From the NCBI GenBank assembly GCA_964035795.1, contig OZ038322.1:11858038-11922037 (forward strand): a stretch of 64,000 nucleotides of DNA. The letters are read 5' to 3'. The translations under genes and the position numbers were made by a program. Source of the stretch: Pterobdella sp. o SKG-2022. Its lineage: Eukaryota > Annelida > Clitellata > Hirudinida > Piscicolidae. Below the pieces are notes generated by a model that had not been told where the DNA came from, made no database searches, and saw only the letters and a list, made by a program, of their open reading frames with translations. Below are positions 1-13,275 of the stretch, piece after piece. Within the stretch, counting starts at the first letter, position 1, and the number at the start of each line of letters is the position of its first letter.

Positions 1-199
1 ATATTATTAGAAGCTAAAAGTTAAGAAAAATGTTTAACAGCAAATTTGGTGCGTTAGTTATTTCAACTCAAAAAGTTGCTTCAGATTAATTTCATGAAAC
101 TTGAGAGAAACAAAAACCTGGTCCTCATTATTGATTCATGTGGATACATTTCATTCTATGTCAATCCTCAATTACCTATTATCTTTAATCACCATTCAG

Positions 200-990
200 A
201 GTAATAAAGTGAGTCAAACAAATCCCGGACCATGGCTTAGTACCTTTATGCTGACACTCTTATCTATCTTTCATATGCAACACCTCAAGATCCTGCCACC
301 TCTTAAAAATCTTCAAGGTTTTATTTACATTTTGATGGTTTATTGATTTAAAATTCAAATAAATGAACTTTTATGCAGAAAATTTCAATGAAAGTGTATC
401 AAAAAAAGTTCTGAAAATAGGTTTTTTAAAATTTTTTTACTAGAATTCTTTTTTAATATATTGATTTACCATATTTACTGCTTTTTATTTTTACAGATGA
501 AGTGATAATAGATTTTTTTAAATTTTATTCTCACTTTGATTTTAACAACCACGGCATATCAGTCTATGAAGGAGAGTGCATACAAAAACCTTTAACTAAA
601 GTAGAAAAGAATTTAGACACACTTAATAGTTTGGAGCCAAACGTATATGAGTTCAATTCCGAAAAGAATGATCAAGTCAACGATATGTCAGAAGACAAAA
701 AATTAAAAAAATCCAAACTAGATTACTACAATAAAGAAACAGACGAGTACATCTCGACACCATTGTATCTGCAAAACCCTATAGAGAAAAATTTAAATGC
801 CGCAAAAAACGTACTACTACCAAACTTAACACACTTCCAACAAAGCTGCCAAGAAGCTTACGATGCCCTATCTTCATCATCGTCAAGCACCGATTGTTGG
901 GGACTGTTGAAAATATTAACCGTTGATAGCACTGACTTACAAAACTCCACTGAATATAATGAAGTAAATGACGTTAAAATAACTTCCTAG
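200..990 (+). CDS. MTPAP: Mitochondrial poly(A) polymerase (MTPAP-like), 3' part only
   Basis: Last two coding exons, 200-317 and 497-990, of a gene that enters from the left edge; 203 residues visible. MTPAP adds poly(A) tails to mitochondrial mRNAs. Exon 1 reads S-N-K-V-S-Q-T-N-P-G-P-W then a helix (LSTFMLTLLSIF) and LPPL, matching the central domain of non-canonical poly(A) polymerases. The last exon continues EVIIDFFKFYSHFDF, then ISVYEGECIQKP, later PLYLQNPIEKNLNAAKNV and WGLLKIL, in the order of the MTPAP C-terminus. The join at 317/497 is phase 1 and restores D-E-V-I-I-D. The nucleotidyltransferase catalytic residues lie upstream, outside the window. Compared with my recollection of the vertebrate protein, about 50 Lys/Asp/Glu/Asn-rich residues are inserted between ISVYEGE and PLYLQNP. 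Another TUTase/PAP family member is less likely because of the PLYLQNP block. Confidence 0.88.
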
Positions 991-1018
991 AGATCGATTT
1001 TAAAAAGCAGTAATCTTT

Positions 1019-1050
1019 TTTATTCTTTATTTTCATTTAGCAAAAATAAA
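1019..1050. terminator. Facing poly(A) signals of two convergent genes
   Basis: On the minus strand two AATAAA hexamers (plus-strand TTTATT at 1019-1024 and 1026-1031) lie 60-70 nt past the DPM1 stop codon. On the plus strand an AATAAA at 1045-1050 lies 55 nt past the MTPAP stop. With normal cleavage 10-30 nt beyond each signal, the two 3' UTRs would overlap by a few tens of bases. The role is inferred from sequence only; AATAAA is common by chance in such AT-rich DNA. Confidence 0.55.
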
Positions 1051-1090
1051 TTTTTGAAATTAAATTCAAGATTTCGAATGGCTGTTTAAT

Positions 1091-2638
<1,548 letters not shown>

Positions 2639-3012
2639 TCTAAATATTAAATCAAGGTACAAGAAGCAGAATCGATGAATGAAAAGTTGATGCCGACGTG
2701 AACAGTGTGAAAAGTAAATTAAAGTTTTTAAAAACATTTATAATACGGAAATTTGAGTTTATAAAAAAAGTAGTTTGTTTTGAAACTAAACAAACACCAC
2801 TAATTTATAAGAGAAGAGTGCTTTATATAAAAATTACTTTCATGGTAACTCAAATCAAAATTATTAGTCTTGCAATCTTCCTTATTGCTCGAATCAACGC
2901 AAACTCCATCATTAAGTTCAAAGTCAGATAACGATCAAGATTAATTGCCGATGTTGTCATAAATGTAAGAATTAAACGAAAATTTTGAAAGTATTTCATG
3001 TACACCATCTTC

Positions 3013-3288
3013 TTAATCTTGAAAATTCTTAGAACTTTCATTATAAAGCATTTCATCACAACAGTCTGATTTGCAGTCTGATAAAGACTCGTGTATATTT
3101 AAAGAAACAAGTGATGAAAAACTCAATTCGAGATTTTGTGATAAACATTTTTGTGAGCTTTTTGCTAAATAATAATTCAAAGCAATAATTTGACTAGTTG
3201 ACTTATTTATTTGGCTTTTTGAAGCATAAATTGTTGTAAGATCTCCTGTAGAAGAGCATTTTTTCAATTGCATTCTTTCCCTGTCCAT
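3013..3288 (-). CDS. Hypothetical Ser/Lys-rich ORF, doubtful
   Basis: A 91-codon frame starting with ATG directly after a TTTGTAG acceptor-like sequence. The peptide begins MDRERMQLKKCSSTGDL and is hydrophilic, Ser-, Lys- and Cys-rich, ending CKSDCCDEMLYNESSKNFQD, unlike the Phe/Leu/Ile-rich random frames elsewhere in the window. It matches no family I recognise. It lies about 375 nt upstream of DPM1 on the same strand. It may be one exon of a larger gene, or chance. Confidence 0.22.
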   Translation of the reverse strand: MDRERMQLKKCSSTGDLTTIYASKSQINKSTSQIIALNYYLAKSSQKCLSQNLELSFSSLVSLNIHESLSDCKSDCCDEMLYNESSKNFQD

Positions 3289-3744
3289 CTACAAATATTT
3301 TATAGCTTATAATAAGATATTTCAAAAGAAAATTATTGTAAAACTTGCGAAACAAATCAATGATACAACGGTTGAGACAAAAAGTTATTTGACCCAAAGT
3401 TAAGTGACGCCTTTTTATATCCATAAACATGTAAATCTATCCAATAACCACATTTGTGTAATCTTTGATATCTTGAAAATAATAGAAAATAAAAGTTGTA
3501 TTTTAATCAATAATTTATCACAACATCCATCTTTGATCTTTAACTGTTACCTAATAATATGGTAACGCTTAAATGTTGAATAATCATCAAATTATCTGTA
3601 GTTTCAATTAATTTATTCAACCTAAAAAGCTATGAAAACAATATCAATATAACCCATTAATAAAAAATATCCACACTCAAACATAACGTTTCCAGCTCAT
3701 AATTATTCAAATGAAACACTTTTTTATTTTAGTTTATTTTATTT

Positions 3745-3780
3745 TACGAAGCTTTTCGTAAGATGAACTTACATTATCAA
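3745..3780 (+). repeat. Dispersed short repeat, copy 1
   Basis: Core ACGAAGCTTTTCGTAAG, itself partly palindromic, followed by a stretch ending ACTTACATTATCAA. The right half recurs at 9430-9453 with 22 of 24 bases identical, and the core recurs inverted at 11383-11400. Confidence 0.6.
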
Positions 3781-4103
3781 GAGGAGGTACAAGAACCAGC
3801 TCATAAGTAATTGGGAAATTCCAAAAAAGTAGACCGCAATCTATTTGAAAACAATTGCGTTTAGTTTTTTTCTGAAAAACGAAGTTTTTCAAAATAATTT
3901 ATAAGCTATTTTACATTTAAAACAAATTCAAAATTAACCATTTTCAACTTATTCTTGTGTAATAGTTTTTGAAATCGTGATAATTGTTGTTTAAATTTTT
4001 TTTATATAAGAAAAATTTAGTCATATTATATACCATAATGATTTTTTCCAAAAGCCAACAATAAAATAAAGATAATTTCGGAACACTGGTTAGTTTATTA
4101 AGA

Positions 4104-4121
4104 TACGAAGCTTTTCCTTAA
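4104..4121 (+). repeat. Dispersed short repeat, diverged core copy
   Basis: TACGAAGCTTTTCCTTAA, preceded by GTTTATTAAGA. The same upstream context, with changes, precedes the inverted copy at 11383-11400 when that copy is read on the minus strand. Confidence 0.4.
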
Positions 4122-5151
4122 CAAAGTAAAATTTTCAAGTATAAATCTATTTCCTATACATTATGATTAGCAACTTGAAAAACTTTGAAAACAACGCTAT
4201 AATTTTCGATAAGCTTAGCCTCTTATTACAACTTTAGCCTATACTGAAAAGATTCTCACTCGTTATGTAATATAATCCTCAATTTAAAAGAAAAAGAGTT
4301 TAATTCGAGTGTCATGAAATAGAAAAAAACCTTAGAGCCACTCTCTAGTTACTAAAGTCATCGTGAAATATCTGAAAACCATTATCAAATTTAGTACTCT
4401 TCATCCACTTGTGCCTTAACGCCTCATCATACAAGCCATTATTTCCATTATTTCTTTTCACATGCTTTCACAGACATTCTATTATTTTGAAAAAGATTTA
4501 GATAATGTTAGAGATCATTTTTTACATTCATATACATATTGCTTAAGTGGGGGTTTTAAGCAAATAGAAAATACTATACAAATTTAATATATTGAGGTGA
4601 TATAGAAGAGTGATTCTCAATTTAAAAGCACGAACATCATTACGTCCGTTTACCAAAACAGTATTTGTTCATATTCTTGACGATCCGAGTGAAAAAAAAA
4701 CAATTATTGAATAAAATGACTGAAAAGCTTTTTTTTACAAGTAATGAAAACAAAGAGTTTTTTTAAAGAATATGATTCTTTAAAACTCTTTTTAGAAATT
4801 TTACATATACCTGTGCGAAGGTGATGGGCGCGCCTTTTGTCAATGTTTTTCTTAGAATGCATTAAGCTATTTCTTCACATTTAAAAACTATTGGTAGGCG
4901 TAGGAGCGCTTGAAAGCTGAAAAAATATATTTTTATTATTAATTTATAAATTTTTAAAATTCGATTTAAAATTTTGGTAAAATACACAGTTTAATTTTCG
5001 CGCCCGATCTTGTATTGGGTTTTATGAATATTTATCAATCAGAAAATAAGGCACAAACAGCTAATGGCAAACAGTAAAAAAAGTGAGAAATTATGAAAAA
5101 ATCAAAATATTTTTAGTTTTCCATTAAATTCAAGGTGTTAAGAATGAAAAT

Positions 5152-7303
5152 ATGTCTTTGAGATGGGATTATAAAGATGGTGATGTTTGGAAAGGCTTCA
5201 ATCCAGATATTCAAAAAAAGATAGAAAGTTCTTTGAAGGCGAAAAGAAAAACCGTAAGAAGCTTTTCAAATAGTATCAAATCTACTAAGTACAATGAATA
5301 AATAAACTATTAATTATTATAAAAACACAGTTAAAAATATATTTGAATAATGATGATAAAAGACAAATATTATTGGAAAAATTGGAAATGACATCAGAAA
5401 AAGATGGCATCAACAAACTTCGAGTTGCAGTGCATTCCAATAGTGGGTCTCATTATAAATTAATCTTTATGTTTTATAAAAAGTTTCTATTTATCAATTG
5501 TATATGGGTTGTTGATTTATTATATATTATACAGATGAATGGATATTGTGGCATACAGAGTCCAATGAATATTTCAAACCCCAAGAAATCAAAAAGCTTG
5601 AATCAGTTTACAGCCATAAAAAAGTTATACACTAAAATTTAATCTTACATTTTCATTAATTTATTCAATAGACATTTTTTTTAAATGTGAAAAAAGCATT
5701 AAAAGATTGAAATATTAAAGGCCAAATCAAGATAGTATTTTTATAATGGCTTATACTTATATTGACAACTCCTAACCTACCACTAATCTATCTTGAAGGA
5801 ATATGCCAGTTTGAAGGTTGTAGTTCAAGGAACTTCATATGATGTTGATTTAGTAGCCATGAAGATCAAACCAGACAGGAAGTTAATAAGAGTCATTGAT
5901 GGTTTGAAGATTTTGTAATTGATTTTGACTCATGTAAAAAACTTAATTTCTTAAGTATACAATACAACCATAAATGTTTCTATGCATTTTCATAAGGAAG
6001 TAGACTGTAAAGCTATAAGTATTGATACATATAAATTAAAAAATATTTTGTTTCATAATTTAATAAATAAAAAATTACTAAAAGATGTGAGAATATTTCA
6101 AAAAATTATTTGCAGATGCCATTGAGGATGGAGTATTTGTTAGTAATCATATTACAGAATCATCTAACGCAAGTAACAAATTTTTCTATTACCGTTACAA
6201 AACTATTTCTATTAATGTTGTTTTAAAAGAAAACTAGTTTTTTCTATTAGTCTTCTCACTATTTTTATTACTTCTAGTATAATTTTTAATACTATTTCTA
6301 AATACAAATGACTTCAATAGCAATGAAGAAAATAATTATGAAATTTAACTTATTCAATCTGGTTTATAGATAAAGAAACTAAGAGCAGAAAAAGAAAAAT
6401 CGAAGTAGATGCTAAAATTTATACAGCTAATTGTGCTGATGATGATGGAGGGAAGAAAGGAAGAAAAGAAAGAGCTAATCTAAAGAATAAAATCAAAGAT
6501 CAAGATAAACCAGCTCCTCTTAGGGAAAGTAACAAGAATAAAAAGGTTGTCAAAAAAGCCTCAGTTAAAAAAGAAGATGAAGATGATATGGATATAAAAC
6601 CAAAAACGGCGACAAAAAACAAGAAAAAAACTAACAAAAAACTTCCTAAAAATGCTGCGAAAAATGAAAATGAAAATAGGCAGGTCGCCAAAGCACTTCC
6701 TAAAGTTTTAAGTTAGTTCCTTATTGGGTCATCAATCCATTTCTTAAGGACTCAATATATCTTTATAGTTTGAAGACTCACAAAGTTTACACCATTTTCT
6801 ACCATTAATCATTAATTTTGTTATTGTGTTGTATAAAATATATTTATATTTGACCTCAAAATGTGTTTATTTTGAATATGTGTATTTTTCAGCAAAGCTT
6901 TTATTTTTTTGCTTTGCATTACAGAATATTTACTTGTTTTGGTATACAGGGTTGAACAAGGGTTCATTACAAATCCCTGTGGATGTTGAGTGCCTTAAAG
7001 AGGTTTGTTTTTTTTGCATAAAATTTTCAAAGAAGTATTTGTTTAAGGATTAATAATATAACATACCTTATATATAAAATGTGCTAAGTCTTTCTATCCA
7101 CCCTTACTCAAGAATTCTCATGAAGAATTACGCACATATTGATCTGTTTTTGAAGTTTAAAATCTTAATAATATCTAACAGTATAAATTAAATATGTATG
7201 TGTGTTATTTATTGTAACATTAGGTCCCAGATGCTAGAGTCTACATTGATGAGGAGTATGATATGACGTATGACTGTATGCTCAATCAAGTTAGTCTGAT
7301 TTT

Positions 7304-7376
<73 letters not shown>

Positions 7377-10300
7377 GTCTATCTATCTATCTATCTATCT
7401 ATCTCTCCATCTATCTATTTATATCTATCTATCTACCTTAATGTTTTTATTTTACTCAGTTTAATTATTTATCACTCTCTGAACTCCCAGACGAACATTC
7501 AGCATAACAACAACAAGTTCTACATTATACAACTTGTTGAAGGGAACAAAGTTGGAACTACTGCATCTAATAACAACAATGGTAATTTTATCATATAATA
7601 TGACTGGCTAATTTTATAAACTACCTATTGAATAGTATCAATTGACTAACTGCTGTCAGCCCAAGATACTAGACACGTGCAGAAATACTATGATTAACAA
7701 TATGAAAATATAAAATGATATACCTCTACTCAAGATTATAAGACTATAAAATCGCTAAAAATGATAATGACGATGATAATGCTGTTCACATATAAGAACT
7801 AAACACTATGATGTTCGTGATACAGGAGGTCCTTACCACGTCTGGATGAGGTGGGGAAGGGTAGGTGTTGCAGGTCAATCCACACTCAAGTCATTCAACA
7901 ATGACATCTTTAAAGCCATTGATTGCTTTGAGAAGAAGTTAGTTATGACTGGGGCTTGTTTTTGTTGATGTTATGATTTTGAGACTGTAACAAACATTTG
8001 AATGTTTACATAGGTATGAAAAGTTTTTATTAGTTAAGCAGAAATTGGCATTAATAAATGTTGTACATGTTATGGAAAATAAATTGGTTTTAAATTCATC
8101 AAGTTGAAATCAACATAATTCTTGTATGGTGTGGAAATGTAACAGGCGTGTGTGACGTTAGTGACTAGCCATTTAATTTATATTACCAATTATAACCTCT
8201 TACTATTAAAAAAACTCCATCTACTTCAGATTCTACGCCAAAACCTTGAACGAGTGGCAGATGAAGGACTTCTTTGAGAAGTGTGATGGCAAATATGACT
8301 TGATCAAGATAGAGTACGATTTGAAGAAGAAGAATGTGGTGGATAAGACAAAAGGGGTGGTAGTGGAGATGGAACCAGAGGAAATTAAAGTGCCCGAGTC
8401 CAAGTTGCATGTACAACTGCAGGTTGGGAATCTTGATTTACTTACATTTAATTATCATATAATTTGTCTTCAACTTTATAATGTAAAAAACTATACCATC
8501 TTTTAAAAATATCGTATGTATCTTTATACTTAGTTTTTTGTTCATTTTTTCAAAAATAAAGATTTCAAAGATAAAATTTATCTAAAAACTATAATTTTCA
8601 ATGAAATAAACCAAAATCTATAATACTAATTAAACTTTTAATGAATATAACTTCTAACCCTATAAAATGCGATCAGTAAGTAAGTCGACCATTTGATTGC
8701 TCCTATCTGGGATTTCTATTGCGCAATTGATTGGTTTAACATGGTGCTACTCCATGTGGATTGGGATTAAGACGATAAAAGATAATGATGAATACTAATC
8801 AATGATAATAATATAACATGAATAATAAAGGCAATAGTAATAAAATAAAAAATAAAAAGCATAAAACAACACCACCACTTACAGGCTTTGATCCGCATGA
8901 TATATGACATAGAAGAAATGGAGGGAACTGTGAAGGAAATGCATTACGATGCTGTCAAGACTCCTTTGGGTGGGTGTGCGTTTGTCTGCTTGTAGGTGTG
9001 TCTAGTTGTATTTTTAGGTCTTCATTTTTTTTTATCTCTCATGCATTATGAGTTCATCAATAGATGATTATAACTATTTTTTTACTTGAAACAGTAACCA
9101 ATTAATTAAATAATCAATCAACTAACTAATTAAATAACAAACTACCTATCTGTTCAACTAGCTAACTAGTCAGCCAATCCTTTATAATTCACACTGCACC
9201 ACATAGGCCAGCTGACTCAGCACCAAATCAATCAAGGATTCAAAACGCTCAAACATATTGATCAACTTATCAACGGAAATCAAACGGTTCTACGATAATC
9301 ATGATAATAATAATAGTTATTATTATTACTATTGTTAGTAGTAGTAATAGTAATACACTATTAATACAAATAAAATAGAATCATGATTTAAATCAAACAC
9401 TTTTATTAATTAAATAATAAAAAGTTTTTCGTAAGTTGAACTCACATTATCAAATAGTTTCAATAATACTGATATCTTTGCCCCATCATCTTGTATACAA
9501 ATCAGACATAGTCCCGTTGATTAATAATAACCTTAGTATTCATTATATTGTTGAGGGTATAAGTTTGAAGGATGCTGATGACATCACCACAGGGAGATTC
9601 ACTACTGATGGCATCAAATATGTACTACACACAGGTCCCACACTACTTCGGGTTAGCTATTTTGTTGTTGTTTTTCATATTTTCGTTATTATTGTATTCG
9701 TTTTTTTTGTTATTTTTTTGTTTTTCCACTCACGATGGTTCTATGATGTATTAGACAATCAGTGTTAGCCTACAAAAAATATGATATAACTAAAAAACTT
9801 TGTTGCAATTATCAACCGACCAATCATCTTCACACCAGCATGAGTCGACCACCAATCATAAACTCCAAACAACTACTACTAAAGGAGATCAAGCTGCTCG
9901 AGGTACGTCTTTGTAATTTTGTGTTGTTCATTTTGTCTGCATGTATTTCTGTGTTTTTTGTTGTCTCCATGTATTTCTGTGTTTTATGCATTTTATTGTA
10001 GATTCATTTTTTTGAATTTAACGTCATTGTAATCCATTCATACTTATGTATATTATTCTCTTGTATGTTAATTAAGTAGCTTAGCAACTCTTAAATCATA
10101 TTAATGATTTTATTGTATTCTTTAGATAATAATAATGATATTGGTGGGAATAATATCTTCCATATTTCGTTATCATCATCATCATCATCATCATCATATG
10201 AACACCACTGACAGACACTGGGTGAGATTGAAGTAGCAGTGAGGATACTGAAGGAGAGTGCCATGCAAATATCACTCAACCCTCTCGACTCTCGATACCA

Positions 10301-12413
10301 ATCCCTCAACAACTGTCTGCTTCCCTTGGAGCCTCTGCATCCTGACTTTCAGGTGCTTGATGTTTTGTATTGGGTTTTTTAGTTTGTTTTAAAAATTTTT
10401 ACTTAGGTTTTTCAGTTTTTTTTAATTGAGCGATTGGCATTTTTGGAATTCGGGTATATTTAAAAAAAAAAGTCTTTTTATAAAATTAAGTTGCCTTGAG
10501 GGCCATCAAATTCAAACATAAGTGGTATAAAATATACTAAAAATCTCTCAACCTATGGAACAGATGGTAGAAAAGTATTTGTTGAACACACATGGAGACA
10601 CACACACTGCCTACCGCATGAGTCTGTTGGAGGTGTTTGCAGTGGAGAGGAGTGGAGAAGGAGAGCGATTCAAAGACGTTGGAAACAAGTTAGTTTTTTA
10701 ATGGTTTTTGTTTTGCTTGACAGTTTCTTATGTAGTTAGATATTTATCTTACTCAATCCAATTAACTCTATAACTCTTATGGATAATCAATGTTTCATTA
10801 CCAAGGTATCCAACCACACCACATCTTCATCACCATACCTTCCAATCAAGTCAAATCTCTATTTTCTCTCAATTACATTCTAGCATGCTGTTATGGCATG
10901 GGTCAAGGATTAGTAACATGGTGGGTGTCTTGAGCCAGGGTCTCCGTATTGCTCCTCCAGAGGCCCCTTCTACCGGATATATGGTAGTTATGATACATAC
11001 AAAATTTTATTGATTGGTTAATTGATAGGTGGGTAAATCACTATGAAATTTATTCAGAAGAACTAATGGTGTTTTCAAAAGTTTCGATTCTTTTTATGAA
11101 ACTAGCTTATAATGGAATTAGGAAGAAGTTCGTACAGTTTTAAAAATCTCTAGTCGTGGATAGCTTAAAACCTCTTTATTTAAACTAAATTTTCGATTTT
11201 TATACACACAAACAATGTTTATCCCTGATAATGAGTAAATATTATTGAAATAATAATAGTGAAATTATTTGAAATTGAAACTTCGAGTTTAAAATTTTTT
11301 TTTTAAAAACGATTTCACGATTTTGACATAAAATAGCCGGAAATCAATATCATTATATATTATCTAGATAATTTAAGATACTCTTACGAAAAGCTTCGTG
11401 TATTAAGTTTCTCAATAAACCTTAGTGTTTGTTTCTATTATATTGATTTCACGATTATAACATCTCAAATATTTCATTAAATAATCTATTCTCTCGTCAA
11501 ATTTGCTTCACAGTTTGGTAAGGGCATCTACTTCGCCGATATGTCGAGCAAGAGTGCCAATTATTGCCACACCAACAGACACAAGAACGTCGGTTTTCTT
11601 CTGTTGAGCCAGGTCGTTATACATCAGTCTGAAAATTGATTGAATTGTGTCAAAATTAGAGCTAGTTAATTAGATTTTGTGATTGTCGGAATTTCGACTG
11701 TATATATAATTTAGTTTCTTCTATAATTTTTTTTTGAAACTCTTTTTCATTCAAAAGTCCAGCTTTCAAAGTAATTTTAAACACAGGTAAGTTTAGGGGA
11801 GATGAATGAACTATTTCATGCAGATTACAACGCTAACCACTTACCAAGCAACAAGAACTCCGTGAAGGGCATGGGTCGTGTCAGACCTAGGCCTAGTGGC
11901 AACATTACATGGTTTGTGAAGTTTTTCGATTTTTCCAGTAGTTTGAGAATGATTTGTAATTGGTTGTGTATGTATAATGGAATAGATTAGATGTTTAGCT
12001 ACATTAATAATACTTGGTTTGAACGCTCTCAATTCTAGATTTGAATTATTTTAGACTTTTTAGCTATCTAGTTTGAATACCAAGAGATGATTCATAAAAT
12101 ATTTAAAAAAGCAAACGATTAAGAATTCTCGGTATTGAGACAGCGAGAGATGTAGTTTCTGTATCAATCCCGTATCTAACCCATGACATTAATAAAACAT
12201 GTTACAAACAGGGCAAACAATATACTGGTTCCATGCGGAAAGGGTATTGAGGGGGAGAAAGAAGACGAAAAGGAGGAGGTAGCGGGTAAAAGAAAGAGGC
12301 GAAGCGCAAAGTGGAATAGCATGTATTCTTTGTATTATAACGAGTACATCGTGTATGACCCCGCTCAAGTGAGGTTGAGGTTCCTCGTGAAAGTTCAGTT
12401 CCATTTCAAATAA
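5152..12413 (+). CDS. PARP2: PARP2-like poly(ADP-ribose) polymerase with two WWE-like domains, complete
   Basis: Nuclear enzyme that attaches ADP-ribose to proteins at DNA breaks. 21 exons, 798 residues: 5152-5253, 5331-5442, 5535-5623, 5799-5901, 6116-6172, 6370-6711, 6950-7002, 7224-7289, 7491-7581, 7826-7937, 8230-8422, 8885-8969, 9207-9286, 9593-9651, 9839-9902, 10215-10352, 10564-10688, 10884-10983, 11514-11612, 11787-11911, 12212-12413. Domains: WWE-like 1 (about 3-71), WWE-like 2 (72-135), basic linker with KSRKRK (155-285), WGR domain (about 300-425; [23 protein letters not shown]), helical regulatory domain (430-580), ART domain (590-798). The H-Y-E triad is intact: H629 (LLWHGS), Y663 (GKGIYFADM), E776 (NEYIVY). 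No zinc fingers. A charged insertion (744-765) precedes the catalytic Glu. The start is the ATG just before the first WWE; a further upstream exon cannot be excluded. Confidence 0.96.
7304..7436 (+). repeat. ATCT tetranucleotide microsatellite
   Basis: About 130 bases of imperfect (ATCT)n with a few substitutions, inside the PARP intron 7290-7490. It creates a spurious open frame of Tyr/Leu/Ser/Ile repeats which is not a gene. Confidence 0.95.
9419..9453 (+). repeat. Dispersed short repeat, copy 2
   Basis: Contains GTTTTTCGTAAGTTGAAC followed by TCACATTATCAA, matching copy 1 at 3754-3780 with few changes. Located in the PARP intron 9287-9592. Confidence 0.6.
10172..10198 (+). repeat. ATC trinucleotide microsatellite
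   Basis: Nine units of ATC just upstream of the acceptor at 10214 in a PARP intron. It makes a false poly-Asp frame on the minus strand. Confidence 0.9.
11383..11400 (-). repeat. Dispersed short repeat, inverted copy
   Basis: CTTACGAAAAGCTTCGTG is the exact reverse complement of the copy 1 core (ACGAAGCTTTTCGTAAG) plus one base. Located in PARP intron 10984-11513. Confidence 0.6.
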
Positions 12414-12414
12414 A
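12409..12414 (+). terminator. AATAAA overlapping the PARP stop codon
   Basis: The last Lys codon, the TAA stop and the next base read AATAAA, so the only close poly(A) signal contains the stop codon. If used, the 3' UTR would be about 15-30 nt. Another signal farther downstream cannot be excluded. Confidence 0.45.
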
Positions 12415-13082
12415 GCACTACATATTGATCATGACTAACTTGAATTAATTTTCTCCAAATTAATTTGATGCTACTGTTAATTTGCACACTTGCAAATACA
12501 TGATTTGTTAAAAACTGTACCAAGTTTTTATCATAATTAACATTATCGAGTGAATACTTTTTGACATTCGAAAATTTTCAAGCATATATTTATATTTTCG
12601 ATGAAAAAAAATAATCGATCTTGATGAATAGAAATATAGAAAAGTAACCGCTGTTGATGGTTTTGAGGATTAGGTGTGGCATACACTGATATATTGTATT
12701 TTATTGAGCCTCTGAAAATAATGCTAAGATACTTTTTTAAATTATCAGTCCCTAAAAAGCTCTATTTTTAAAACCATTTTATGCCAACTGAAGCTGATAA
12801 GAAAAAAATAAAATGACTTGAAATATAAGCATAGTAGAAGTTGCAGATTTATTCAGACTTGTGGTGTCTAGGTGCTCATTGCATATTTCTAGGTCAACTT
12901 GAAAATAGATTTTTAAAGATATTTATAAAAACCAATCAAAAATAATTTTATGAGTATAATATTTTTATAAATATTATTTGAAAATTATAAACAAAGGTGT
13001 GCATAACTGAAACGAAGGGAACGAGAAAACATACATAGGACAATCATGTTATTGATTCGACGGCTGGGCTGCATTCTGTGGG
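12414..13082. other. Intergenic between PARP and intermediate filament genes
   Basis: AT-rich, no exon recognised. The last ~70 bases (13010-13082) are GC-richer (GACGGCTGGGCTGCATTC) and abut the TATA-like element, as a proximal promoter would. Confidence 0.5.
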
Positions 13083-13090
13083 TATATATG
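13083..13090 (+). promoter_or_regulatory. TATA box of the intermediate filament gene
   Basis: TATATATG flanked by GGG and GCTTCC, with an initiator-like CAGT at 13105-13108 and pyrimidine-rich leader after it. About 190 nt upstream of the ATG. The interval AAAG|GTTAAT-like donor near 13168 and the acceptor ending at 13260 could remove a ~90-nt leader intron. Inferred from sequence only. Confidence 0.5.
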
Positions 13091-13275
13091 GCTTCCTGCA
13101 ACTGCAGTATTGAGAGAAACCTCTCTTTTTGATCTTATTCATTGCTTTTTTGCACATTTCTCATTAAAGTTAATTTATTTTGCAAAATTTAAAAATCTGC
13201 ATAAATTGATTTTGAGTGAATTTATCACTATTAAAACACTGTCAATTGTGCATTTAACAGGAAGGTTGCACTGAC

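Larger units (their letters stand above)
3289..5151. other. Intergenic, AT-rich, no gene recognised
   Basis: No convincing exon on either strand. It contains two copies of a short dispersed repeat (3745-3780 and 4104-4121) and two short GC-richer patches (about 4811-4840 and 4891-4915) that I cannot assign. It should include the promoter of the PARP gene; no clear TATA box was found. Confidence 0.5.

Noticed and set aside
7263..7598. Open frame of Leu/Ser/Ile/Tyr repeats
   Set aside because: It is the ATCT microsatellite read through inside a PARP intron; only its last part overlaps a real exon, and in the same frame only by extension.
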